Made by a program: the position numbers and the translations under genes. From contig JALWSA010000015.1 in the NCBI GenBank assembly GCA_026993805.1, positions 1 through 64,000 of the forward strand: a stretch of 64,000 bases of DNA, in the 5' to 3' direction. Shown one piece after another: positions 35,289 to 44,021 of the stretch. Position 1 is the stretch's first letter; each line of letters begins with the position of its first letter. The DNA comes from Thermotogaceae bacterium. GTDB lineage: Bacteria; Thermotogota; Thermotogae; Thermotogales; Thermotogaceae. Below the pieces are notes generated by a model that had not been told where the DNA came from, did not search any database, and saw only the letters and a program-made list of their open reading frames with translations.

Positions 35289-36713
35289 ATGGAAACTCTT
35301 TATAGAAAATACAGACCTAAAAAATTCTCTGAAATAGTGGGCCAAGAGCATGTCAAAAAAGTTTTAATGAGAGCCCTCGAAGAGGATAGGGTTTCCCATG
35401 CTTACATATTCGCCGGTCCCAGAGGGACTGGAAAAACCTCGACCGCTCGTATCTTGGCAAAAGCCCTTAACTGCGAGAACCGTCAAGGGGCTGAACCTTG
35501 TGGCACCTGTCATTCCTGCAAAGCCATAGATGAGGGAACATTTATGGACGTCGTGGAACTTGATGCAGCTTCAAACAGAGGCATAGACGAGATAAGAAGA
35601 ATAAGAGACGCCGCTTCGTTCCGGCCGATAGAAGGAAAATACAAGGTCTACGTTATAGACGAGGTCCATATGCTCACCAAGGAAGCCTTCAACGCTCTTT
35701 TAAAGACACTCGAAGAGCCTCCTGAACACGTTGTTTTCATCCTCGCCACAACCAATCTTGAAAAAGTTCCGCCCACAATAGTCTCCAGATGCCAGGTTCT
35801 GGAATTCAGAAACCTTCCCGACGAGCTGATAACAAAAAGACTGAAAGAAATATCTGAAAAAGAGAAGATAGACATTTCCGATGATGCACTAAAGTACATC
35901 TCCAAGAGAGCCATGGGAGGAATGAGGGATGCTCTTACAATGCTTGAGCAAGTGTGGAAATTCTCGGGAGGAAAACACATAGATGTAAAAGATGTCGAGG
36001 ACGCCCTCGGACTTATAAGATCAGATATAGTGAGAGATTATGTAAACGCCATCGTGGAGGGAAACGTAGAAAAGCTGAAAAAAGTTATAGACGAAGTGCA
36101 TTATTCTGGAAAAGAACTACATGTTCTCATACAAGAAGCCATCGATCACGTCCTCGAAAGGATAAACTCTGGCGAGTTCAACTTGATACCCCTTTCCAGA
36201 GAGTTGCTAAACATCATGAGAGAGATGAGATCGTTTGAAAATAAAAGACTTTACCTTCATGCCGCAAGTCTCGCACTAATGAAACGTGTGGAAATTCCCG
36301 CACAGCAAAAAGTTGAAAAAGTTGAAAAGAAAGAAGTTGAAGATGAAAAAAAAGAAGTTGAAAAACCATCACAGACCGTTGGGGCCACTGCTGAGAGCAC
36401 GAAAGAAGCCGATCCAACTGTGAAGAAATTGCTGGACTACCTGCGGGATAAAGGAGATCTATCACTATATGTTGCACTTTCGATGGCAGACGAGATAACC
36501 TTCGACGGAGAAAATATGAAGGTAACACTCTCAAAAGGGAAGGCGTATCACCACGACATACTCAAACAGAATATATACGAACTCGAAAGCTATGCAAAAA
36601 AAGCCACTGGAATGAAGGTAAATATAGAAGTTGTGGTGGAAGAGGAAACGGCCAGGCAGAAGGAACTCAAAGGGAAAATCATGAATTTATTCGAAAAGAA
36701 CGAGGGGGGATAA
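35289..36713 (+). CDS. dnaX: DNA polymerase III tau/gamma subunit, with candidate frameshift site
   Basis: 474 residues. The clamp-loader ATPase begins 'METLYRKYRPKKFSEIVGQEH', the family's normal N-terminus, with Walker A 'GPRGTGKTST', a four-Cys zinc knuckle (in 'CENRQGAEPCGTCHSC'), 'VVELDAASNRGIDEIR' and 'DEVHMLTKEAFNALLKTLEEPP' (cores 'AASNRGID' and 'LLKTLEEPP'). A Lys/Glu/Val-rich linker around residues 335-365 is followed by a C-terminal domain. In the linker, A8 at 36346-36353 is followed by a -1 frame TGA at 36359-36361, which would give a 357-residue gamma form. The frame opens at 35247, but homology favours ATG 35289. Confidence 0.96.
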   Translation: METLYRKYRPKKFSEIVGQEHVKKVLMRALEEDRVSHAYIFAGPRGTGKTSTARILAKALNCENRQGAEPCGTCHSCKAIDEGTFMDVVELDAASNRGIDEIRRIRDAASFRPIEGKYKVYVIDEVHMLTKEAFNALLKTLEEPPEHVVFILATTNLEKVPPTIVSRCQVLEFRNLPDELITKRLKEISEKEKIDISDDALKYISKRAMGGMRDALTMLEQVWKFSGGKHIDVKDVEDALGLIRSDIVRDYVNAIVEGNVEKLKKVIDEVHYSGKELHVLIQEAIDHVLERINSGEFNLIPLSRELLNIMREMRSFENKRLYLHAASLALMKRVEIPAQQKVEKVEKKEVEDEKKEVEKPSQTVGATAESTKEADPTVKKLLDYLRDKGDLSLYVALSMADEITFDGENMKVTLSKGKAYHHDILKQNIYELESYAKKATGMKVNIEVVVEEETARQKELKGKIMNLFEKNEGG

Positions 36714-36717
36714 TACC

Positions 36718-37077
36718 TTGAAAAAGATGAAAGGCTTTGGTGGCAGAAGTCTTAGAAAGGGAAACGATATGAAAAGCCTCATGAAATTGCAGGAAGAATT
36801 CCAGAGAAAGATGGAAGAAGTTGAGAAGATGTACTCTGAAGAGACGGTGGAGGCAAGTGCGGGTGGTGGCGCAGTCAAGATCACAATGAAATGTGATTAC
36901 AGCGTTGAGGAGATAGAATTCGATGAAGATCTCGCCTCTGATAAGGAGATGTTTAAGGACATTCTGATAGCAGCTTTCAATGAGGCATTAAAGCTCGTAG
37001 AGGAGAAGAGAAAAGAGATTGCAGAGAGAGAACTTTCCATCTTTGGACAGCTCGGGCTGGGTGGCCTACCAATGTGA
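36718..37077 (+). CDS. YbaB/EbfC nucleoid-associated protein
   Basis: 119 residues from TTG 36718 with GGGGGA upstream. A helical N-terminus ('MKLQEEFQRKMEEVEKMY') is followed by 'EASAGGGAVKITMKCDYSVEEIEFD' (core 'GGGAVKITM'), the YbaB pattern. It binds DNA as a dimer. The dnaX-ybaB pairing is conserved in many bacteria, usually with recR next; here gap follows instead. Confidence 0.92.
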   Translation: MKKMKGFGGRSLRKGNDMKSLMKLQEEFQRKMEEVEKMYSEETVEASAGGGAVKITMKCDYSVEEIEFDEDLASDKEMFKDILIAAFNEALKLVEEKRKEIAERELSIFGQLGLGGLPM

Positions 37078-37104
37078 TTCCAAATCTGTGAAAAGGAGGT
37101 GTGA

Positions 37105-38136
<1,032 letters not shown>

Positions 38137-38143
38137 AAAAACG

Positions 38144-38173
38144 AAAGCCCCCGCTTCGGGGGCTTTTTATTTT
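38144..38173. terminator. bidirectional terminator between gap and speE
   Basis: A 10-bp stem (aaagcccccg at 38144-38153, cgggggcttt at 38157-38166) with a 3-base loop. T runs lie on both sides when read from either strand, so it ends both gap and the convergent speE. Confidence 0.92.
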
Positions 38174-38185
38174 GCTTTTCTATTC

Positions 38186-39058
38186 TCACTTCTTCAATTT
38201 CTCCAGCGCTTGCTTCACAAATGTAGGGAGGGCAAAGGCTGCAACGTGAACTTCTTCATTGTAGTACTTCAAGGGTTTTCCGAAATTCCTCACCTTTTCA
38301 GAATCGAAATCCTTTATCGGATCAATTCCCTTCGAAGCGAATGTATAGGTCCACATTCCAGATGGATAAACTGGAACAAAGCCCATGTATACTCTGGCGA
38401 TCGGGAAAGCCCGCGAAATTCTTTTGTAAGAAAGCTTGAGCCATGAAAAATCGTAGAATGGATCTTCCGTCTCAGCAGAAAATACACCGTTTTCCGTCAG
38501 AGCGTCATGGCATGCTTTATAAAACTCTTCGGTGAAAAGGTGTCCTCCCTCACCAGCCGTGGGATCCGTTGAATCCACTATTATCACATCGAACTCATTC
38601 TCAAACTTCTTGACGTATTCTGCACCGTTCTCATTCACTATCTCAAGTCTTGGATCGTCCTTTACCTTAGAAAGTGGCAGATACTTCTTCGCAGCTTCTA
38701 TAACTTTAGGATCTATCTCACAAAGAGTGACCTTTTCCACACTATCGTGCTTAAGAACTTCTCTAACGCTCCCACCATCGCCACCACCTATCACGAGCAC
38801 TCTTTTGGGGTTCGGGTGAAGGAACATTGGCACATGCACGAGCATCTCGTGGTATGTGAATTCGTCTTTTTCGGTCATCATGGTGATTCCATCCAACGCA
38901 AACACAATGCCAAGGTCTGGATTCGTGAATATGTCAATCCTCTGGATCTCACTCACTTCTGTGTGGAGAACCTTGTCTATTTTCATGAACAGACCTACAT
39001 TTCTCCCTGTGTAATACTCAAAATACCAAAGGTGTTCCAGAGGCCCAAAATCCGCCAT
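38186..39058 (-). CDS. speE: spermidine synthase (aminopropyltransferase)
   Basis: 290 residues. It transfers aminopropyl from decarboxylated SAM to putrescine or longer polyamines. 'WYFEYYTGRNVGLFMKI' at the N-terminus is of Thermotoga type. The catalytic core shows 'VLVIGGGDGGSVREVLKH', 'CEIDPKVIEAAKKYLP' and 'DVIIVDSTDPTAGEG', the last with the conserved substrate Asp. It directly follows speD (13 bases) in an XRE-speD-speE operon. Thermophile enzymes of this group often make longer polyamines; specificity is not visible. Confidence 0.96.
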   Translation of the reverse strand: MADFGPLEHLWYFEYYTGRNVGLFMKIDKVLHTEVSEIQRIDIFTNPDLGIVFALDGITMMTEKDEFTYHEMLVHVPMFLHPNPKRVLVIGGGDGGSVREVLKHDSVEKVTLCEIDPKVIEAAKKYLPLSKVKDDPRLEIVNENGAEYVKKFENEFDVIIVDSTDPTAGEGGHLFTEEFYKACHDALTENGVFSAETEDPFYDFSWLKLSYKRISRAFPIARVYMGFVPVYPSGMWTYTFASKGIDPIKDFDSEKVRNFGKPLKYYNEEVHVAAFALPTFVKQALEKLKK

Positions 39059-39071
39059 AACTTCACCCCTC

Positions 39072-39473
39072 TCAAACGGCCATCTCGGCCTTGTGTGGCG
39101 AACTCTCGGGAATTCCTATCTCACTGTAAACTCCCCTCTTGTGCTCGACCACTTTCGTTCTCTTAGCTTTGAGAACCTTTTTCAAGTAATCGAACGCCTT
39201 CCAGGGATCGACATTGTCGCCACACGTGAAGAGATCTATAGCCGCATAACCATATTCTGGCCACGTGTGTATGGCGAGGTGAGATTCGGAGATAACCACC
39301 ACTCCACTCACCCCGTAGGGGAGGAACCTGTGGAACGTACTGTTCACCACAGTTGCTCCTGTTTCATACGCAGCATTTATTATGTGTTTCTCTATTCCTT
39401 CGATGTCGTCAAGCATCTTGGGATCACAATCGTAGAACTCCGCGACCAGGTGCCTTCCCAAGCTCTTCACCAT
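39072..39473 (-). CDS. speD: S-adenosylmethionine decarboxylase proenzyme
   Basis: 133 residues, the short prokaryotic class. Self-cleavage is expected between Glu63 and Ser64 in 'VVVISESHLAIHTWPE', giving the pyruvoyl group from Ser64. 'LFTCGDNVDPWKAF' holds the catalytic Cys. It provides decarboxylated SAM for SpeE. GGGAGGGATGT precedes the ATG. It lies 22 bases after the XRE-cupin gene. Confidence 0.97.
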   Translation of the reverse strand: MVKSLGRHLVAEFYDCDPKMLDDIEGIEKHIINAAYETGATVVNSTFHRFLPYGVSGVVVISESHLAIHTWPEYGYAAIDLFTCGDNVDPWKAFDYLKKVLKAKRTKVVEHKRGVYSEIGIPESSPHKAEMAV

Positions 39474-39495
39474 ACATCCCTCCCCTCACGAGTTT

Positions 39496-40056
39496 TTAGT
39501 CCTCTATTTCGATCCACAGAACCACTGCCTTTTTCTTCCTATCGGGATTCTTTATGTAGTGCTTTTTATCCGCTCTATAGTAGAATGCATCTCCCTTTCT
39601 CAGTTTGTACTTAACATCATCCAGATAAAGCTCTATTCTTCCCTCTATCACATATCCAAACTCACTGCCCTCGTGGTAATCCTCTTCTTCCGTCTTTGCC
39701 CCTGGTTCGAGCTCGACTATCATCGGATCTATGGGCTTATCCTCCACTCCGACCATCAAATACGCCATGTTTACACCGTCCGGTAGATCGTACATGGGCA
39801 CCCGTTCTTCCTTCTTAAAGACTATCTTTTCTTCCTCAAAATCCGAGAAAAAGTGTTTCAAATCCGTTCCAAGCGCCCTCAATATCGTCTCAAGTGTATC
39901 TATAGAAGGTGACGTCTTATCCGACTCAAGCTGCGAGATAAAGCTTCTCGAAAGATCCGTTCTCTCAGCAAGCTCTTCCTGTGTCAAACCCCTCGCAAGT
40001 CTTAATCTCTTGATCTTCTCCCCTATCTTAGTAAAGGCGCCCACCCCTTTGTTCAT
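39496..40056 (-). CDS. XRE-family regulator with cupin domain
   Basis: 186 residues. A helix-turn-helix lies at about 10-65 ('KRLRLARGLTQEELAERT', 'SRSFISQLESDKTSPS') and a cupin sensor at about 95-180 ('EEDYHEGSEFGYVIEGRIELYLDDVKYKLRKGDAFYY', core 'GSEFGYVIEG'). This is the PuuR-like build, often tied to polyamine or amino-acid genes. It sits directly before speD, so it probably controls polyamine synthesis, and possibly its own promoter through the inverted repeat at 40157-40173. The start is uncertain: ATG 40056 has no ribosome site; GTG 40044 is possible. Confidence 0.88.
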   Translation of the reverse strand: MNKGVGAFTKIGEKIKRLRLARGLTQEELAERTDLSRSFISQLESDKTSPSIDTLETILRALGTDLKHFFSDFEEEKIVFKKEERVPMYDLPDGVNMAYLMVGVEDKPIDPMIVELEPGAKTEEEDYHEGSEFGYVIEGRIELYLDDVKYKLRKGDAFYYRADKKHYIKNPDRKKKAVVLWIEIED

Positions 40057-40082
40057 AATTTTTTACATAAAGTGTTTTCTTT

Positions 40083-40110
40083 ATTATACACACACCTCGA
40101 AAAATATCAA
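40083..40110 (-). promoter_or_regulatory. proximal promoter of XRE-speD-speE
   Basis: On the minus strand: TTGATA (plus coordinates 40105-40110), a 16-base spacer, TATAAT (40083-40088). It lies about 27 bases upstream of the gene. Confidence 0.7.
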
Positions 40111-40156
40111 AGAGCCAATATCAAGAACCTGTATATCCACTAAACTAATCACATCG

Positions 40157-40202
40157 CGTCAGCAACACTGACGAATTATACAAACGCTTGTGAAGAGGTC
40201 AA
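40157..40202 (-). promoter_or_regulatory. distal promoter with inverted-repeat operator
   Basis: On the minus strand: TTGACC (40197-40202), a 16-base spacer, TATAAT (40175-40180). A perfect inverted repeat CGTCAG-N5-CTGACG (40157-40173) sits exactly over the predicted transcription start. This is a likely repressor site, with the XRE-cupin protein as the first candidate. Confidence 0.65.
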
Positions 40203-40245
40203 TATTTATTTGTTACTGTTTTGTTAAAACAAATTTATAAGAGCT

Positions 40246-40274
40246 TTGCACGGGGAGTTTTGGCTCTCTATGAT
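40246..40274 (+). promoter_or_regulatory. promoter of the Mrp-like antiporter operon
   Basis: TTGCAC at 40246-40251, a 17-base spacer, TATGAT at 40269-40274, 25 bases before the first ATG. A GTTTT-N3-AAAAC repeat lies just upstream. Confidence 0.7.
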
Positions 40275-40299
40275 AAACTTCTCTCAAGGGGTGTGACAG

Positions 40300-40632
40300 A
40301 TGACGGCTGCTCTACTGATTATTCTCATAGGCTTCATAGGAACCGCCACACTGAAAAATGTAATAAAAAAGATAATCGCCCTTGACATAATGAACGTGGG
40401 TATCGTTATGCTATTTGTAACTGTAAGCTCGAAAAAGGGAAGTCTCCCACCAGTGATAATTTCAGGAAAGGCCGGTGTCACTTATTCCGATCCCATACCA
40501 CAAGCTGTCATAATAACCGCCATAGTGATTGGGTTTTCTATACTGACGCTATCCACAGTTCTTGCAACGATGCTTGCCGACAGAAAAAAGAAGGTAAACG
40601 TGGACGAATTCGAAAGGATGATGGAAGAGTGA
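40300..40632 (+). CDS. mrpC: Mrp-type Na+/H+ antiporter subunit C (NuoK-like)
   Basis: 110 residues, three transmembrane helices. 'DPIPQAVIITAIVIGFSILTL' is the MrpC/NuoK-like signature (core 'PIPQAVIITAIVIG'). The N-terminal helix is shorter than usual. It is the first gene of the cluster and overlaps the next by 4 bases. Confidence 0.9.
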   Translation: MTAALLIILIGFIGTATLKNVIKKIIALDIMNVGIVMLFVTVSSKKGSLPPVIISGKAGVTYSDPIPQAVIITAIVIGFSILTLSTVLATMLADRKKKVNVDEFERMMEE

Positions 40633-41945
40633 GAATCTACGAACCGCTGCTGATCCTCTTGGCGCTCTCCCTTTTTTCGATTTATAAAAAACTGAGTAAA
40701 TATATCCTAATCCTTACTCCGCTCACTCTCCTCATCTACTGGATGTTTGCAATGCCTCTGCGCTCAGAGATAGTCACGGGACCCTTTGGAATTTCCCTCT
40801 CCTTCACGCCAGAATCCAGACTCTTTCTTTTAGCCGCGGCCTCTGGATTCTCAATAGTCGCCATACATCTACTCGGTAAAAACCTTTCAAAAGTTTTCTC
40901 TTTCTCCTTCACCACTTCTTTGATAACGCTTTCCTTTCTGTTTCTATCAAAAGATCTTTTTAACATATATGTTTTGATGGAAGTCCTCTCCGTTCAAGCG
41001 GCGATAATGATCTTGGAAAAACTGGATGAAAGAAAACTATGGGCTTCGCTGAAATACCTGATCATAGGAAATGTCGGAGCTAACATATATTTAGTAGGTG
41101 CCGTTCTCTATTACATAAAAACCCAAACTTTCCAAGTAACACCGAATGCCGATGCTCCCAATGTAGCAACCGCTCTCATGCTAACAGGGCTTCTGATAAG
41201 AACCGGCGTTTTCGGATTTGGAATGTGGCTGCCACAGTTTCATTCGGCAGCAGAAAAAGAATTATCAGCTCTTCTATCTGGAGTCTTTGTCAACGGCGGA
41301 ATTTACGCACTCTTTCAAATATCAAACCTGGATTTTCCTCAAATGTGGAGATACCTTGCGCCCTTTCTCGCGATCGTTCCAGCCGTGATGTGCATCTTGA
41401 GCAGAAATCCCAAACGAACTCTTGCATGGAGCACCATGGCACATTTGACCTTTTTAAGCGGTTTTCCAACAGCTTCTCCAATCTATGCCCTGTCACACGG
41501 CCTTTCAAAAACTCTTCTATTTCTAAAGAGCGATCAAATGAAAGATAACGAAAGGGATCTCTCTACCTTCCTGCTGATTCTAATCGCAACACTTTCACTT
41601 GCAGGAATGCCAATGACGATCGGTGCTTTTTCTGAACATATTCTTCTGGAAAACACACAGCATCTGGGAAAACTCCTCATTCTTCTTTCAATATGGATCT
41701 CCTCGGGCGGAATAATGAAACACATATTAAGAGGAAAAATCCGAATTGGCTTTCACTACTCTGCTTTTCTGATCCCGATATTCCTATTTCCAAAATTCTC
41801 CATAGCAGGTTTGATAGGAATCTCCGTCGCGTTACTCCTGGGAGTGATACATACTAAAAAGGATGTATACTTGAAGATAGAAAGACTGGAAGAGAATCTT
41901 TTGATTATAAGCGGGGCGCTGGCGGTGATGATATGGCTATTCTAA
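40629..41945 (+). CDS. mrpD: Mrp/Mbh antiporter-like subunit D (NuoN/MrpD family)
   Basis: 438 residues, about a dozen hydrophobic helices, shorter than the 490 of usual MrpD. Conserved Glu118 in 'VLMEVLS' (the TM5 Glu) is present. In the channel helix the pattern 'LLIRTGVFGFGMWLPQFHSAAEKELSALLSGVFVNGG' (cores 'LLIRTG' and 'GVFVNGG') has Arg191 and Asn222 where Lys residues are typical, so ion conduction may differ. It starts with GTG in a GTGA overlap. It is the only large antiporter subunit in the cluster. Confidence 0.88.
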   Translation: MRIYEPLLILLALSLFSIYKKLSKYILILTPLTLLIYWMFAMPLRSEIVTGPFGISLSFTPESRLFLLAAASGFSIVAIHLLGKNLSKVFSFSFTTSLITLSFLFLSKDLFNIYVLMEVLSVQAAIMILEKLDERKLWASLKYLIIGNVGANIYLVGAVLYYIKTQTFQVTPNADAPNVATALMLTGLLIRTGVFGFGMWLPQFHSAAEKELSALLSGVFVNGGIYALFQISNLDFPQMWRYLAPFLAIVPAVMCILSRNPKRTLAWSTMAHLTFLSGFPTASPIYALSHGLSKTLLFLKSDQMKDNERDLSTFLLILIATLSLAGMPMTIGAFSEHILLENTQHLGKLLILLSIWISSGGIMKHILRGKIRIGFHYSAFLIPIFLFPKFSIAGLIGISVALLLGVIHTKKDVYLKIERLEENLLIISGALAVMIWLF

Positions 41946-42280
41946 GTGGGGTCGTTGGTTATGCGATATTTTACATGCTGAGTAAAATGCCCATACTTTC
42001 CATAGTCGCTGGAGCGTATTCAATAATGCTTCACTACATGATCCATCCTTCTTGGAGAAAGATCGGAACTCTCTTCATCAGCCTGATATTTCATTTCCCG
42101 CTCGCAATAATACAATCGTTTATAGCTCCTTTCCACAGATTCGAAACCTTTGAAATTGCCGAATGCCAGGATAAAAACTCCCTGATAAAAACCCTTTCCA
42201 TAACGCTTACTCCTCTAAGCGTTGTTTTCTTGAAGGAAGATAACAGGCTCCACATCCACAAGGTGGTGCGTCCATCGTGA
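41933..42280 (+). CDS. mrpE: Mrp antiporter subunit E
   Basis: 115 residues. Two or three N-terminal helices are followed by a cytoplasmic ferredoxin-like tail with 'TLSITLTPLSVVFLKEDNRLHIHKV' (core 'ITLTPLSVV...LHIHKV'), the MrpE hallmark 'TP.t......H'. It overlaps mrpD by 13 bases and mrpF by 4. Confidence 0.85.
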   Translation: MAILSGVVGYAIFYMLSKMPILSIVAGAYSIMLHYMIHPSWRKIGTLFISLIFHFPLAIIQSFIAPFHRFETFEIAECQDKNSLIKTLSITLTPLSVVFLKEDNRLHIHKVVRPS

Positions 42281-42516
42281 TGTATGTATTTTTAATTCCT
42301 CTTGTTATAACACTTCTAATATCTCTGAAAAGAAATATCTGGAATAAGGCTCTCTCACTTTCATCTTTGGGAATCAAAGTAGGGGTTTTGATCGCTTTAG
42401 TAGCTTATGAAAAACGTCTGGAATATCTTTTAGACGTATCTGTTCTCTACATAATGGCAAGCGGGGCAGGAATAATGCTGCTTCTGCACCTGATCTTAAG
42501 GAGTGACCTCGAATGA
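42277..42516 (+). CDS. mrpF: Mrp antiporter subunit F
   Basis: 79 residues, three helices. 'YLLDVSVLYIMASGAGIMLLLHLI' corresponds to the MrpF C-terminal 'DvAivyall.f' segment with the conserved Asp. GTG 42277 or ATG 42280 may be used. It overlaps mrpE and mrpG by 4 bases each. Confidence 0.82.
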   Translation: MMYVFLIPLVITLLISLKRNIWNKALSLSSLGIKVGVLIALVAYEKRLEYLLDVSVLYIMASGAGIMLLLHLILRSDLE

Positions 42517-42776
42517 TAGGCCGTATTCTCATCACGGTTGGAATTCTTTTCATGATATTGGGAAGTCTATTAACCCTGATAGAGACCAAATTCTCGAAAA
42601 AGCTTCACTGGATAGGAATATCCGATACGATAGGAGCTTCACTCGTCTTCATAGGAATGGGGGTAAACGGTTTTGGAACCCTCAAAGCTACACTGGCGTT
42701 CTTGTTTATAATCCTCTGGGGACCGAGCCTGACTCATACATTGGCAAGGGCTTTTCTGTCGAGGTTAGAAAAATGA
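42513..42776 (+). CDS. mrpG: Mrp antiporter subunit G
   Basis: 87 residues, three helices; 'LHWIGISDTIGASLVFIGMG' and 'LFIILWGPSLTHTLARAF' fit MrpG/PhaG ('R..a....D..G..l...G', 'P...H.lara'). It overlaps the DUF4040-fusion gene by 4 bases (ATGA). Confidence 0.85.
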   Translation: MIGRILITVGILFMILGSLLTLIETKFSKKLHWIGISDTIGASLVFIGMGVNGFGTLKATLAFLFIILWGPSLTHTLARAFLSRLEK

Positions 42777-43414
42777 GAGAGATCTTGGGAATTGGGATGG
42801 TCACGATAGCGCTTGCTACTCTTTTTCAAAAGAGCGTTTTACGCGCAGTAATGTTGAGGCTCGTTCTGAGCATATTGGCGGTCGCACTGTACACTGTCTA
42901 CATGGCACCAGATGTGGGATTAGCAGAAGCGATGATAGGCGCACTGCTGATGACCTATGTCTATATGCTATTAATCAAAAGTCCAAGATCCATTATCGTC
43001 GGCGTGGTTCCTTTGAAGATACTTTTCGAAAAACATCCATGGGGATTCGATGGCATAGAGTATGTTTTGCTCGAAAGATTCGCGAAATCACACGGGTATT
43101 CTCTTGAGATAATCGAGTACGAAAATGAAAGCGACCTTTTGGAAAGTCTCAAAAACGGAGAAATCGACGCAGCTTGTGGGCCGGTCCACACCCAGGGAAT
43201 ACAGATAATACCAACAAAGATTTTCGTCTTAGAAGACGGACATGAAAAAGATTTTTTGAGGATGAGCGAAGAGGATTCAAAGCGCATCGTGAATGTAAAA
43301 GAAACTTTTTATACCATCTTGATGTCGGAACATGTGGAAGAGTTTCAAGACTTTTTGGAAAACCTCAAAAGGAGTGGGGAGTTCGATGAAATCATCTATA
43401 AGTACGCACGTTAA
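42773..43414 (+). CDS. MbhD/DUF4040 membrane segment fused to a shortened solute-binding-like domain
   Basis: 213 residues. Residues 1-68 are three hydrophobic helices with 'VYMAPDVGLAEAMIGALLMTY' (core 'APDVGLAEA'), the MbhD/C-terminal-MrpA signature. Residues 74-213 read like a type-3 extracellular solute-binding domain: 'IIVGVVPLKILFEKHPWGFDGIEYVLLERFAKSHGYSLEIIEYE' (cores 'VGVVPL', 'GFDGIEYVLLERFA') then 'LKNGEIDAACGP', and a final 'FLENLKRSGEFDEIIYKYAR' (core 'KRSGEFDEIIYKY'). The second lobe of a normal binding protein is largely missing. I know of no such subunit in characterised Mrp complexes. It overlaps the MrpB gene by 29 bases. Confidence 0.75.
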   Translation: MREILGIGMVTIALATLFQKSVLRAVMLRLVLSILAVALYTVYMAPDVGLAEAMIGALLMTYVYMLLIKSPRSIIVGVVPLKILFEKHPWGFDGIEYVLLERFAKSHGYSLEIIEYENESDLLESLKNGEIDAACGPVHTQGIQIIPTKIFVLEDGHEKDFLRMSEEDSKRIVNVKETFYTILMSEHVEEFQDFLENLKRSGEFDEIIYKYAR

Positions 43415-44021
43415 ATTCGCGGCATTGATCATTACATCCGCCCTTGTATTCTCAGCCGTGCTTCCATGGCTCCACACAAGCGATAGAACAGCTTTAGATA
43501 TATTAAAAGAAACCGGGTATTCGAATACCACAGCCACCATATACCTGAAGAGCAGAATGCTCGATACCGTATTCGAGGTACTTGTCTTCTCTCTCGTCAT
43601 AATCGGACTGAGCACACATCATAAATCCAAGGGAAGATACCACGAGGACATAAAAGACGATGTCTTTACAAACATCGCCAAGATAGCCTCATTCTTTCTC
43701 ATGATAGCCTCACTATACCTCGCACTCACAGGGCACTTATTCCCAGGTGGGGGATTCACGGCTGGGGTCACTGGAGGAACTGCCATCCTTCTAATGGCCA
43801 TATCCTCGGGTTTCGACAAGTTCGAAAGTAATTTCAAAAGGTTAAAGGTAGACGTTTTAGAAAAGATTCTCATATCCGCGATAATAATATCTTCCCTTAT
43901 AGAATTCAGGTTACCTTCACAGAGGTTTATAATCCTTCAGAATGTGTTGATATACTTCAAAGTCATGGCAGGCACTTGGATAGTGCTTTACAACTTGATC
44001 AAATACAGGGGGATAGTGTGA
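43386..44021 (+). CDS. mrpB: MbhE + MrpB/MbhF antiporter subunit
   Basis: 211 residues. The first half has an N-terminal helix and a helix after 'TIYLKSRMLDTVFEVLVFSLVI' (core 'SRMLDTVFEV'), the MbhE-like 'dyR..DT.gE' motif. The second half has 'TGHLFPGGGFTAGVTGG', the MrpB/MbhF 'G...PGGGF' signature, with four helices. ATG 43386 with GGAGTGGGGAG upstream is used; the frame itself opens 54 bases earlier. Its stop shares one base with the tmk start. Confidence 0.88.
   Translation: MKSSISTHVKFAALIITSALVFSAVLPWLHTSDRTALDILKETGYSNTTATIYLKSRMLDTVFEVLVFSLVIIGLSTHHKSKGRYHEDIKDDVFTNIAKIASFFLMIASLYLALTGHLFPGGGFTAGVTGGTAILLMAISSGFDKFESNFKRLKVDVLEKILISAIIISSLIEFRLPSQRFIILQNVLIYFKVMAGTWIVLYNLIKYRGIV

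Noticed and set aside
36301-36370. GTTGAAAA/GAAGTTGAA repeats in dnaX, as a possible repeat array
   Set aside because: Low-complexity Lys/Glu/Val linker coding, not a spaced repeat; only the A8 run is notable.
40208-40235. TTTTGTTAAAACAAA palindrome upstream of the antiporter promoter
   Set aside because: Imperfect and AT-rich; it could be chance in a low-GC spacer. Mentioned only with the promoter.
42503-42772. Upstream extension of the MbhD-fusion frame by 90 codons
   Set aside because: It would cover mrpG fully; ATG 42773 has an ATGA overlap with mrpG and the protein then starts with the first membrane helix.
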